A stretch of DNA of 64,000 nt from Neopestalotiopsis rosae (taxonomy: Eukaryota > Ascomycota > Sordariomycetes > Amphisphaeriales > Sporocadaceae), in assembly GCA_023078685.1 (NCBI GenBank), contig JALGAS010000005.1, positions 3,782,001 through 3,846,000 on the forward strand, in the 5' to 3' direction. Positions 1 through 11,940 of this stretch are shown here, one piece after another. How positions within the stretch are numbered: position 1 is the first letter of the stretch; each line of letters opens with the position of its first letter. The translations under genes were made by a program, and so were the position numbers. The notes beneath the pieces were generated by a model. That model did not search any database. It saw only the letters and a list, made by a program, of their open reading frames with translations, and was not told where the DNA came from.

Positions 1-1333
1 GGGGGGAATTATTCAGGGTGTCTTCTGCTCATAGTTTTTTGGGTTCTTATCATGTGTTAGTTCCAGGCCTTCTCTTCCTTTCAACCCAAGGAAGGGCTAA
101 GGAAAGAGGTAGGGGTGACAAGACCACTTGCCCCCGAGTCAGGGTTCGATGCGTTTAACCCCCAAGATAAGCAACTGGCAAGCGAGCAAGTCATATAGTC
201 CAAATGCAAATTAAAGCCAAAATTCTACATAACAAACCAAACAAGCGACGATCCATTTCTTGAAACAAGACTTATCTTTGTCTTTTCGCAAGAATACTCT
301 CCCGAGGAATAGCCCCAAGCGCCGCCTTCCGGGGGGAGACCTTTCGATACTCCAATTCCAAACCCGACAGTAGCTTCGGGTCCATCATTCGTGATGGGTT
401 TAGTAGACAAACCCGCGTTACTTCGTGCTGATCATGGCTTGTCGGTCCAGAATCTTGTCCCTGGTTCTCGGCTCCTGTCAATCGCCCTAACGATCTGACC
501 AAGCCCGGCCCATTCTGACGCTGAAGCTCTACGTAGTACGTACTTCCTATTCACCTGCATTCTATCTCATGCTCCGACGCGTAGGGGAGGGATCCTGGGA
601 TCGAGAGTGCCATAGCTGAACCTTGAGCGCCTTGTCGGCACTGCCATGAATCACCGCTAGTTTCAATCAACAGTTGCCACATCAGGGCATTCATGGAAAT
701 GATGACGGAAATTCCGGTCAACTTTCCGCCAAGAGAGAAAACAAATGTCACTGAAGAATATCAGAGATCCATTGCGTTGACGCTAGTCAACGTAAACTAT
801 GGCAAGTCTATCGGCTTAAAGTACATGTCTGTGACCTCTCGGACCTTTCGCGTTGCTATATTCACTGCAGTCTCTGCGATATCTGATTATCGCCATTCTT
901 CCGCCAAGACGTAGTTTGAGGGCATCGATATTTGGTTTACTCATAATGGATATTCGATTCCTTGTCCAGGTGGATCCATGGCCAGTATCCCACCTTGATG
1001 ACTGCTGCCATCCAGTTCAGCGGAAACTGGTCAAAACATTCCATTTCATTGGGTAGTTTGAGCCATAGTGCAACAACGCCCCCAAAACGCGCCCACGTCT
1101 GTGAAGACAGACAGTGGCCGTAAACGCCACACATTAATGCAAAAGCTGAACGGTCAGAGGACACATCCCAGAGCATGGAGAAACTGAGGAACTAATGTCT
1201 GTGAGTTGTGATATTGACACACCCTGCCCCAATCTACAGGGTTCCGATCATGTAAGAATACATATCCTGTTGATGTATGAAAGCCAAGCGTCAACTGAAG
1301 AACCGACTCAAAATGGTCATCGTGGTTGGTAGG
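1..1333. other. Intergenic, no gene recognised
   Basis: Only short open frames with no recognisable domain, no convincing exon chain and no RNA gene. The right part is the 3' flank of the minus-strand SPRY/LisH gene. Confidence 0.5.
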
Positions 1334-3705
1334 CTAATATGGCGACTTCGGTATCTCGTCGATTACGCTGTGGACTGTCACAAAGGATCCTGGCCCACCG
1401 TTTTCGCGAAGATAATCGAGCAAGACACTCGTCTGGGCATAGACTGTTTCAAGTGCTGACCTGCTGGACCTGCCCAAGGATACTGAAAGTAGTGTCAGCA
1501 GGAGGCGGCAAGATGCACTCCCATCGCCAATGAAACTTACGTAGAATGGCCGAGTTCAACTCTTCGGCCACCAACACTCTGGCTTTCCTATCGAAGAAAT
1601 GGGCCAGATCCTTTTCTTGAAGTGGATTTGCATACGCCATCAGCGCAAACACGTCTTGAAGCGTCTTGCTCATATCCTTGCTTGCGTTGTCCTTGAACTC
1701 TTCTTGTAACTCCCGACCATAAGTGATCGTCTGTGCAAGATATTCGGCTGCTTCGTCCTCTGTCGATGCCTCAAGCGTATCCTGAGTGTCCATTTCGTCC
1801 GAGTAGCCGTCCTCGTCGAGATCCATTTCGAGATTGTCGTCCAGAGTGTGGCCATTGCTTTTCTTGCTACTGAAGCTCCTATTGTGGTTGTTGCTCAAAT
1901 AAGATGATCGGCGAACCATCTCAATGAATTTCCGACATCGCAATTTGAAGTATACTTGCTGGTTTTCTTTCAAGACATCAGGGTAAAACGCTTGCGTATA
2001 TTTGAATGCTTTGTCCATGTCTCCGTCAAGAATAGACTTTCGAATACCTGCAACCAATCAGTACACATACAGTGGAATTTGCGAATGTCAGGGGCGGCTT
2101 ACTCTGTCGATGGTTGGCATCCTCGTCGTCTTTGATATTGATGCCTTCAACAGGGACCTCAGGGTCGAGGTTGAGAGCCTGCTTCTCTGATTGAATCTCC
2201 TCAGCGAAAGCCCTCGCGGTCTCAACGTAACCGTCGTGTTGGAGAAACTGTAAAACCTACATGCCAATGTCAGTCATCAACCCATGCCATCGCGATTTAT
2301 ACTTACCAGCTGCTGGAGCAAGTCCGTCTCGCCAGTCTTTGGGCCAGCCAGTCTCGCAACATTGGCCTCTGAAATGTCCTTTTGGATTTTTATTTGCTCT
2401 TGCTTCATCATGCTGTCGATGTCGAAATTGAAAGGGGTTTGTCCAAAATTTGTCCGTACATGCTCGCCATTTCGCTTCATGCCAATAAAGGGATACAGTT
2501 TACCTTTAAAGTCCTTGGCAGCCGGGCCTTATAGTAAATATGTGTAAGCCAACTGGTCTTTGCAGGGAATTGGTGTTTTTTTCCCCCAAGTTTGCTCACC
2601 TAGATTTACACCATTTCTGGTAAAGAAGATGGTTTTGTTGAGGAAATTGATCCCGCAACCCACAATGTCATTAGTCGTATACCCGGGTCCGTAATGTTTG
2701 GCATTTTGATTGCCAATATAAACATTCCCATCGTCGCCATGGTAGCCAAATGAATCGTTTTCCCAGCCGACAGGGCGCGTGAGCGCAGCAGTTTTTGGCC
2801 CAAACCCCATGCAGACGGTTGTCCTATGTCAAAGAATTAGTAACGGGATGTCTCTTTCAAAATGTTGTGAGAAACTGCCATGGGTTCACCTACTCATCTC
2901 GCTTTCTGGACAAGAGTTGGACCTCGAAATAGTAAATGCCGGCTTGGCTAGGCACAGGGTGATCCGCTCTGATTGAGAATAATTCATAATCACGCTCTCC
3001 CGGGGATTTTTGCCCAGTATATTTGACTTCCAGACCATCAGCCATGACTTCCAATTGACCTTGTTTGTCCTCCTTATTCCATCGGGTCGGCAATGGTGAG
3101 ACGGCTTCGTCATCCTCAAGCAAGGGAGGACGCTCAATCAGATCGTAGGTCATGCCCAAATGGCTATTTGGCTTGCTCGTTACGGAGGGCGTCGCGGCCT
3201 GGCCTGTGGTCATCCCGCTGCTCCCAGTCGCCTGCGTTTGGGCTTCCCTTTGCGCCTGTTTTGATGTATGCACCTCCTCCAGCTTTTGTATGTAGGCCGA
3301 GTTCGCAAGGTAGGAAGGCACAAAGTGGCCATTGTTCCGGTGTCGGGTTGGCCAAGCACTATCACCGATTGGATTCATGAACATTTCAAAGGCGCGCGAG
3401 AAGGACGGGAAGGAGGAGGTCTGCTGGCGCAAACCTGGCGCTGTGCCCTCCGAGGGCATCACATTTCTGTCCGAGTCGGCAGCACCACTTCCGGTCCTGA
3501 TGTAGGAGTGATGCGTTGTGTATAGCTCTGAGTAGCCGCCCTGTGGCGGGTTGAGGGGGAGCAGAGGCATGATATTACTCAGGGAGGGAGGAGACACTGG
3601 CGGTAATGCGCCCGTCGCCGAGAATGAGCTTCGGTTCCTTGGCACAAACCCTCTGTAGACGCCGTCCTGCGAGGTGTCGAGAGGGTTGTTGTAAGGATTC
3701 GCCAT
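1334..3705 (-). CDS. SPRY-LisH-CTLH-CRA protein, RanBPM/Gid1 (Vid30) type
   Basis: Six exons on the minus strand: 3705-2894, 2823-2600, 2527-2307, 2256-2103, 2047-1541, 1482-1334. They close in frame to 688 aa. The first exon is a Ser/Pro-rich N-terminal region running into a SPRY/B30.2 domain (about residues 230-400, with GWENDSFGYHGDDG and IFFTRNGVNLG). A LisH segment follows (VLQFLQHDGYVETARAFAEE), then CTLH and CRA regions rich in helices (KAFKYTQAFYPDVLKEN, FIEMVRR). This is the order in human RanBP9/10 and yeast Gid1/Vid30, the substrate-receptor-binding scaffold of the GID/CTLH E3 ubiquitin ligase that degrades gluconeogenic enzymes. The start is the first ATG before the MANPYNNP sequence. 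Every donor is GT and every acceptor AG. The family call is firm; whether it is the orthologue of Vid30 is inferred. Confidence 0.88.
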
Positions 3706-5975
3706 CTTTACGTCCTTCTATGCTTATTTCCCCACCAACAGACGTGGAACCGTTGGATTTCGACAGCCAGAGACGCAGCTGGGTCGGGGCTCGTGAGCCC
3801 TCGGGATGGCTAGGAGTTGGCGGTTGATGAGCGTAAAGACCCTCCGACAGTCCTAGGGAATAACAGGACGCTGAATCATGTGTCTCGATGGTATGTCTGT
3901 CTGTGGTGTCGAAAAGGTCGTCCCGATAATGGCAAACAAACGCTTCTGGTAGAGCTTAGTAGAGCTCCAACGGATAACGTCACTCAAGAGTGGACGAGCA
4001 TGCCAAAGAAGGTCGTCTGTCGGATCTGTCCACCAAGCTTCTACTCTGATCGAAAATCGAGCAAATGGGTATTGCAAAGGGCCATCTAGCGGCAGTGGGA
4101 ATGTTGATAGATTGTTGCCAGGGAACCCGAGTCGTGATGAGTTCAACAGATGCGGTCGTGCCTATCAATCACGAGGACCGGAGGTGTTAGTCCACCCACT
4201 TTAGTCGGTCGTGCTGGTCAGTTACAAAGGCAGGTAATTCGCTACCTACCTCTAGGCCGGCCGGAGCATGGAAACCGCGACTCTGGGCAGTTTTAACACG
4301 CTAAAGTTGCTGCATTGACGACATTTGGGGTCGGGTTATCCACTAAAGCTCAGGGGGTCGGCGGCCCATCGTTTGCTTTGCCGCCCTGTGAGCGTGGAAG
4401 TGTATCGTGCCGCACAGCGACAACTCTATTGACATTGCCACACGTAGAGCTTTTCCAAGATCAGTAGCTCTGATTCTTGACATCGCTCACTAAAGCTTTA
4501 AATGTATAGATTATATAAATTATGGTGTTTGGTGCTTCAAAAGCCGTCATGTGACTCCATCAAATGGGACCTCGAAACAAGCTGCTACTGTCAAGAAGGA
4601 CAGTAGCTCCGGTGCTCGGGGAATATGAATAGGCTTAGCAGTCGCCCAGCAAAGTCTATCTGGATTCTACTTATAATCCGTCACGCTGTCAACAACTCAA
4701 AATGAGAGCTTGTATGCCGTGTCACCGTTTACGAAGAGTTTGTGCTATTAGAGCAGAAGGAAGTCTTCGGATGCATACTTCATCAACCAGCCAAGCACAT
4801 GTCGGCTGGAAAAGGTTGGTTGCTCTTCCAGCTCTGTATTGCCCTGCCCACCCAACATACCCCCCACAAGTAATCCTAATGGCTTGGTAGGCGAAACCTA
4901 GAATACAATCACGGCCACGTTTGCTAAAACAACTGGCCGATGACTGTTCGTCTAGCGGAGGATTGAGTGAATTAAAGCCCGAACAGAGAAAATCGAGAGC
5001 TGCCCAATTATTGATCCCGAGACACGGGGACCGTGTCATCCACAGAACCACCGACCATTTTCCTGAGTATGTACTGTTCCACCTGCTGCTTCTCGGACAT
5101 ACGCTTTGGGGTGGAAGCATGATTTGTTGTACTACACGCAGTAGCATCTCTAGATGACCTTGAGGTATCTTCTCCAGCCAAACTATACAAGATCGGTTAC
5201 GATGTTAGCATTCGAAATTCTTACAATATACAGCCATATACAAGACGTCTAATCCGCCTCGAGTATATTGGACCGTGCCTTGATTGGTGGGTCTGTGAGT
5301 ATCCATTTGAACACTGCTCATATACAAGCTGATTCACTGTCCAAATCAAGCTGTACGTGTATTTTCTTGATCGAAAGCGGACAATGAAGCATCACCTACT
5401 CGTGACATACCGAGTCAGGTCGTGCCTCTCGTTATCTAGATTGTGTTATAGGTAGTCGAAAACAGGCTGGGATAACACGAAGAACGTAGTAACAGAAGCT
5501 TGGAACGCGCATCAATTCAAAGAAGAGATACCCGGACACTGCTCTATCACATTTACATTTGTAAACGGAGTAGTTAAAAGGGACATATACAAGGTTGTAT
5601 AGAGAATGACCGTCTATTTTTGTGGCCCGAATGTACGAAGTGAAAGCAATATAGTACATCCTGTGTGATATGATTTGCAGCGTACTCTTGGTACCGCCAG
5701 CAAGACCCGTAACGCCGTCCCTTTTATCCTTTTCCTTTACCGGATGCCAGCAATCTGCGCTGCAGCAATCCAGGAATAGATGCCCCCTTCCTTCATGCGA
5801 TTCGTCGAAATGATCCTAAACGCCAAGCTTCCCGATGAGAAGCTGTGAGTACTCCGAAAACCTCGCTGAGACAAGTGCAACCGACAATCATATAGGCAAA
5901 CACGCTGTGTAAACCACCAAGAAATAGAAAAAAGAAATGAGAAAATGATCGAGAAATGAGAGGTACTGTTGCTGG
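3706..5975. other. Intergenic, gene-poor 2.3 kb
   Basis: Holds the 5' flank of the SPRY/LisH gene and the 3' flank of the Ies4 gene. Short frames only. A 62-codon frame at 4702-4890 (+) begins with a C-x2-C-x6-C spacing that recalls half of a Zn2Cys6 motif, but the second half is missing. Confidence 0.5.
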
Positions 5976-6921
5976 TTACGATGCCGCAGCAACAGGCATG
6001 GGCGCGGGTGAACTGGCGGCGGGCAGACTAGGCGGCTGGCTTCGCTGCTCGACGTCGGCACCGCTGGCACTGTTGTTTTCGCTCTTCATCTGAGATTCGT
6101 CCTTGTTCTCTTTGTTGCTGCCATCGGCCGACGTTTCCGTCGGTACCTCCTGGCTTTCTTCGGGAGATGGCTTGGGCGGAGCAGTCCAGCGAGGGATCTC
6201 CCACATGACGCCAGTAAAGGTCTTCAAGCGGAAGCCACCCTTGGCCCACTTACGGCACGGTTTTCCGGAGCGATCAAGGGCACGGAGGCCAGCATTGATA
6301 GCACCCATGTTTGCCTTGGGTCCAAGTTTGTGATATGCGCCGCCAGCATTCTTTGCAGTAGGGTCGATGGTGCCATCCTCACTAGAGTCATTGTTAGTCG
6401 TAAGCCATGTGAACGTGAATATGCGCAAAAATTATAGCATGTGGACAATTGAGCTTCTTCTTGTCCATGAGTGAAGACATAAGGGAACAGGAACGAAAAC
6501 TAGTGTTGACTTACAGTCTGGGCTTCTTCTTGGGACCAGGCTTGCCTCTGGCCCTGGGTTCTGCACCATTGGCGCCGGGAGCACTTCTCTTTACACCCTT
6601 CTTCTTGGGACCATCAGTTGGCGGGCCCATGGGAGTCTGCGACGGTGTATCGGCTTGGGCGGGCGTGCCAGGGTTGGACGTGGACGCGTTTTCACCATTC
6701 GTGGCAGGCTCGGCTGGAGCAACAGGCTCGGCGGGCGTGTTGGACGATGGGGCTGGAGATGCCTTTGCCGGCGATTCTTCTTTGACTGATGTTGGGTCGA
6801 GTAGCTTCCGAAGTTTGTCTGGCGAAACCTTAAGGGTCACGATTGACGTCTTGCTGCCAGTCGAGGACTTGCGGCGATCCTTGTCCTTGGTAGTAGTCGT
6901 AGTCTTGGTTGTGCCGGCCAT
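5976..6921 (-). CDS. ies4: INO80 chromatin-remodelling complex subunit Ies4
   Basis: Two exons, 6921-6515 and 6381-5976, joined in frame to 270 aa. The N-terminal part has the MAGTTKT start, a beta segment SKTSIVTLKVSPDKLRKLL and a long Pro/Ala/Ser/Thr linker. A basic segment (KKKGVKRSAPGANG, then RGKPGPKKKPRL) crosses the splice site into the conserved block HKLGPKANMGAINAGLRALD, followed by GKPCRKW, FTGVMWEIPRW and a disordered acidic tail. This arrangement is that of the fungal Ies4 family, a fungal-specific nuclear subunit of the INO80 ATP-dependent nucleosome remodeller. I chose the internal ATG at 6921 rather than the upstream in-frame one at 6966 because MAGTT fits the family N-terminus. 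The gene runs in the same direction as the SPRY/LisH gene but 2.3 kb away, so no operon-like link is implied. Confidence 0.85.
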
Positions 6922-9900
6922 CTTGTCGGTAGTAATTCGACGCGAGGGTATTGGCAGTCGGTGCAAAGACTACTTTATAGACAAAGTTGACGGATGGTGA
7001 GAAAGGAAATAGCCGATGCTGAAAAGTTATGGTCTTGTCAAAGATTGCAGAGTTTGCAAGGTGCGCGGTAAGGGCGGGTTTTAATGTTGTCGGGATTTGG
7101 TTTGTCTAGTTGGACTTTGTGCCTGGGGAGTTGGTCAGTGGTGATCAGGAAGAAGCAGGTGGCTGACTGGATAGTCTACCTCTTTTTGTTCTGTGGCCGG
7201 GGCCTGGCCTTGAGCAAATTTGGCTTCTTTCGCTCACCTGGGGACCCTTTTCGGAGTTTACCCCAAGGCAGTGTTGGTTTGTGGGTGCGTTACGTGTATG
7301 AAGGGTGCGGTGCTGAGATTTGCGCGTTCGCTCTCAAGTTACGATGGCGGCGATGATGGTTATGGTGTGGGATGGGAATGGTGACGATGATGGGAGAAGA
7401 AAGGTCAAGGGGTGCGAGGGTTGTTGTGGTTTATTATGGGGGCAGACATGATGTCTGGTAGGTTTGGGGCTTTTGGTCTCATTTTCTCGCGGGTTCGGTC
7501 GCAGCGCCGGGCGGCGTGACAGACAATACCTGACATTAAAAAAAGGACGGGATGCTTTGGGTGCTCTGCGCTGCGGTGCTCTCACTCAATAATCTTCGCA
7601 AGGGCTGGTGGATGAGCATCGGTGCCGCGCAGCAGGTACCTAGGTACCTCCACTACCTACCTTGACATACAAGCTACATACCTTCTTGACATACATTATA
7701 TTGATACTCTGCGCTACCAACGCGGGTTGGTCGGTCTCAGGCAAGCACGGACCGCAAGTGCCCGGCATCCCTTCCCATTCTCTCGATTGCTTCCCTTTCT
7801 TTCTTTCTGCTGCAACGCAAATTCAATTGTTCTTCATGTTTGAGAAATCCCTCCTAGTACAAGGCAATCAATTCTGATCCTTTTTCCGTTTGCAGAACTT
7901 GAAAATCGTGACAATGCTTGAGCTCGTTATTCCCACTAATCATTCCTGCCGATGCCCCGAGATCCCCGATCGTCTGTTCCAATGTCCATTCCCATGTCTA
8001 CACCACATCATCTTCTCACCTAATGTAGTGCCAAGAGCTGCTCAATGAAGGCTGGGCAAAGTCCACACACACACATATCAATCAAATACACGCGCCGCAC
8101 CTAAGTACGCAATTCGCAAACGAACGTACATGGCCCCGGAGAAAGAAAAGTCTCGCCCCCCAGCTCCAGCTGCTTTTTAGCTGGGTTCATCATCATCACC
8201 ACTGGCGCGCGCGCACCTGCCTAGGTTTCCCATTTCGTGCTCCATCTATCCTCATCCAGGACGGCCTCGATTTCCGGATTTCAAATCTACTAAAATGAAA
8301 GAGGGTCCCTGCTGCACCCTGGGCCTTACCATCGTGAGAAAGGCAGCTGCACATTGATTCACTGCTACATTTTCTGCAGTCGACACTCTTTATTTTCTTT
8401 TGTGACGAATTCCATGACAATCCAATCGATCAACCCAAAAAGTCGCTACCTCACCCTCGAAAATGCTACGTGTATCCATCTCTTTTTTGGTTTGCATGGT
8501 TTGGATCGCGCAAGGGTTTACACCACAAATGAAACACCACGAGCTGGAGAGTTTCTGTGACTGGCTTACGATCGTCGCCTAGGTATGGACCGGACTACGC
8601 AAGCCACGGCTAAAAACCTCCTGAAGTTCGCCTTGACATGATTCAAGGTTGGCTGCACCCTCACCCTCCCCGGCTCGCAAAATGTCCAAAATGGAACCAA
8701 ACGCCTTTATGCATCAGCAGAGTCAGCCCAGACCAGCATCACCGAAGTAGGATGGGATTCACAAGCTCGCTTCCTGGCTTCCTCCTCCTCTGCCTCCGCC
8801 TCCTCACTTCTCTCTGTCTCTCTTTTGTCCGTCTCTTTCCCTCCACCCCGAGCCGAGCACCTTCGTTGCTTCTCGGATCTTGCTTATTAGCCCAAATCAC
8901 TCATCCGTCATACCTCCTGCATCACCACATGTTGCGAACCAACCGAGCCAACGCTCCAAAAATCCAAGCCGCCGATCCCCGTCATACTACACTTTTTTAT
9001 TGCTCACAATGGATTTTGCTAGGCTACAAAGAAAACTTTCGCGTGCAATGCTGCAATCATCTTTTCTGGTCTACTAACAATCCTCCCACCACAAATGGCT
9101 AATCCATCTTTAGCACCTTTGCGTGCGCAATGAAGGCAGCTTCTCCCCATTTGACCGATCTTAAAACCGTTGGTTCTAAAGACTGAAGTGGCCTTTTCTG
9201 GATGTTGAAGGCGGCATATCTGCGAATTTGTGATGGCGCCGACCCGCCAGCTGCACGCCCCTCCAGCGTCAGTACTTCGTTTCCTCCCAGGCTGGGGGAC
9301 TGATACCTCCCCAGCTTCGTTGATCCGTAAAATCATCCCCTATACTAGGCAAAGACCAATTCCAGGTGTGAGGCCGTGACAATATCGTCGAGTTTATACG
9401 ATTATAAGCCTATAAGGTCATATCTAATATTGTAAACCTCGAGAGGGGACCCCTCAATTCACGGGGAAGCCGCCGGTATTTTGGGACAAAGTCCTAAGGC
9501 CGTGGTCGAAATACATATGTTAACACAATGCACGCGTGTGCGGTGGTTCTTTTTTGCGCTCGTCGCAACCCCTTTGGATGCAATTGCAGCTTCTGTAGAA
9601 CGGCTAGCGGCACCACTTATACACGTTGAACCTGTCCGCAATCGGAATTTTGACGCGTTGCCGGACGCCGAGAATCGACGTCCTCTAGGAGGAGAAAAAT
9701 CGTCATGGCATACACTGTATGTACTGTCACCATCCGAGGGTATTCAGGGCCCAGTCCGTAATCGTGTCACGACGATTGCGAGCATGTTCTTCGCCATGTT
9801 CGTACAGTGGTAATATGCTATGCCATAACACAAGTCTCGAGGTGCAAACCGTCGTGGGCCCCCTTCAAGACGAAGGATCATCAACACTCAAGCATGCATC

Positions 9901-10263
9901 TTCGTTGGCACTGCTTACAGCACATCAGAGTACCACTGAGTGCCCATGCCATGGACGACTTCCGGTCCGATTTCTGGGATGGACGCGCATAAGATACGAC
10001 AAACGAAGCAGTCAGCATTTATCCTACATGATCTTCTCCCCTTGGCCTGGTTATCAAATGAGGCACAGCAATGAAAGCCCCGGTCGGTTTGCAATAGTGG
10101 AACTTGTCAGCACAAGGTAGAAGGAAAGATTCCTCATATCTGTCGCGGTGGTTCTCAAGGCGGCGGGTCTTGAGGCGCATTGCAAGTCAACGGGCTCCGA
10201 GCAACGAGGTTGTCGCATTCATCCGTTCAACGTTGTAAGCAAAAGGATTGGGGAGAGGAACCC
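6922..10263. other. Intergenic, 3.3 kb gene-poor region
   Basis: Contains the Ies4 promoter, a 16-bp perfect palindrome at 7634-7649, a CA run near 8069 and a strongly pyrimidine-rich stretch at 8760-8900 like a fungal 5' leader. Behind that leader are only tiny frames. One, at 9009, encodes about 20 codons before a possible intron (9069-9113). A plus-strand frame from 9517 to 9813 is protein-like in composition but unmatched. No gene can be defended. Confidence 0.45.
7634..7649. repeat. 16-bp perfect palindrome AGGTACCTAGGTACCT
   Basis: The sequence equals its own reverse complement. Shorter relatives with a GGTACC core recur in other intergenic stretches here (around 25636, 33410 and 59325), so it behaves like a dispersed intergenic motif, possibly a binding site. 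Confidence 0.6.
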
Positions 10264-10275
10264 CATATATATATC
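10264..10275 (+). promoter_or_regulatory. TATA-like element upstream of the first terpene synthase
   Basis: An alternating AT stretch (CATATATATATC) sits about 95 nt before the ATG at 10364. It is followed by a pyrimidine-rich leader (CTCCCTTTTCTC), the usual layout of a fungal core promoter. Assigned by position only. Confidence 0.4.
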
Positions 10276-10363
10276 TCCCTTTTCTCTATGATCAGTATCT
10301 GCTAAATCCATTCTATAACCTTTTCTTGCCTTTTTCAGTTTTTGACTATAGCAAAAAGTCGTC

Positions 10364-11679
10364 ATGGGCGTTCTTGTGAGTACGCTTCGCTCACATTGGC
10401 GGATCCTCCAGCCATCAGAGCCAAGGACACTTGACCGAAGACGACCGCCAGCGTCAGAGACCGAGGACCTGAAGTCTTTCATACAACCCTTGATTAGTGC
10501 TTTTGCTGATGGGATCGGTTACTCCCCGCCATCTAGGACAAGCAACGACGCCTTGTGGAAAGCAATGTGTCTATACGCAGATCAGACGGGTTTACCTTAC
10601 GAGGAGGGTACCCATTCGTGGGTGTGCTTCAAAGTTGGTTATGGGTATCCGGTCGTGCGTATCACCTTCACTGGTTGTAGAGATATTGAACCTAACAGTA
10701 CAACCTAGGTATGTTTCCCTCACCATCCGTTGGAGGTGCAGGTATTTGTTGGCATCTACTCATGGCTCGGCCTCCTCCTCGACGACGAGGCTGGCAACTA
10801 CCTCCAAGAGCTCCAGATGTTCCATGAACGCTTTGCCGCCGGCGAGAAGCAGCCCATACCGCTGCTCCAAGGTTGGGCTGATTTGATGAGATTGGCGTTC
10901 AAGCACTGGGACCCTCTAGTTGCCAACTTTATTGTTTCCGCGTCTCTGAATTTCTTGAACGCCAATGTGCTCGAAGCCCGGAAGGAATTTAACCGCATGG
11001 AGCGCACAAAAGCTGGCCATGGCTGGGCATGGTTCCTTCGCGAAAAGGATGGAGTGGGAGAAGCCTACGCCTGGTTCACGTTCCCCAGAGCCCTTTGCCC
11101 TGATGTGTCCTCTTTTCTGGAGGTGATACCAGTTCTTGGTGAATGGATTGGACTAACTAATGACATACTTTCGTCGGTCTACCGCCTTTGATCATTTTTG
11201 CCTTTGCTATTGCTAATCGTACCAGATTCTACAAAGAGGAGCTAGCTGGAGAGAAGCAAAATTATATTCACAACAGGGGATGGTACGAAGACAAAGAAGC
11301 GCGAGCTGTTTTTGCCGAGATTTCTGAAGAGGTGAGAATGAAAACGCAAGAAAGTAAGTCTCAGCACAACTTCCCCTAAAACATTGGTATTTCTTCCAAC
11401 ATTCGCGACCAATCATTGTTATGTCATCGTCATCGAACTATATCAAGCATATCTGGAGTAGTACTTTGAGAATTGGGACTGAACGAAGTACTGACGTGCT
11501 ATCACTTAGTGCGACTTGTGCTGAGGGGGAGAGACCCATACTCCAAGTTGCTGAACTCTCATTTGCTTGGGTATCTTGCATTCCACAAATTAAATAGCCG
11601 CTATAGGCTATGGGAAGTTGGCTTGGGGGAGAAAGCTACAGATACAACTACTCTCGAGGTTCAGGAAATGACAGATTGA
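10364..11679 (+). CDS. Trichodiene-synthase-family (TRI5-like) sesquiterpene cyclase
   Basis: Four exons, 10364-10654, 10709-11172, 11226-11353 and 11510-11679, give 350 aa, close to the roughly 375 aa usual in the family. Class I cyclase signatures are visible. An Asp-rich site LLLDDEAGN lies at about residue 120 in the expected helix, and a well-formed NSE/DTE Mg-binding motif, NDILSFYKEELAGE, is created exactly across the second splice junction. The C-terminal helix GYLAFHKLNSRYRL ends in the RY pair that contacts pyrophosphate. The family cyclises farnesyl diphosphate in the cytosol. The first motif keeps DD but lacks the acidic residue at the fifth position, so the product is unlikely to be assignable by homology. 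No other trichothecene-type genes are nearby, so a trichothecene role is not supported. Intron 2 has an unusual GTCGGT donor. The neighbouring FAD oxidase converges on it, 261 bp away. Confidence 0.85.
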
Positions 11680-11940
11680 GAAGTATGAGTGACTGTCCTG
11701 AGACTACACACAATTCAGGTCATGCTTCCATGATACAATGCCAACATGTAGATCTAGTTTTGTCACGACTGCTGCTGGGACAATTTATAGCCACGGTATG
11801 TGCTTTTTGGGGTGCTCAGTATTTTCGTGATTGCGACCCTAGCTCGTCTGGTCGCACAGCTGATTGTCTATCTGGTATCATTCAAACCTCCGAGTTTCAG
11901 AACCACGATCTACTCTTCTTATACTACCTCTCTATTACTC

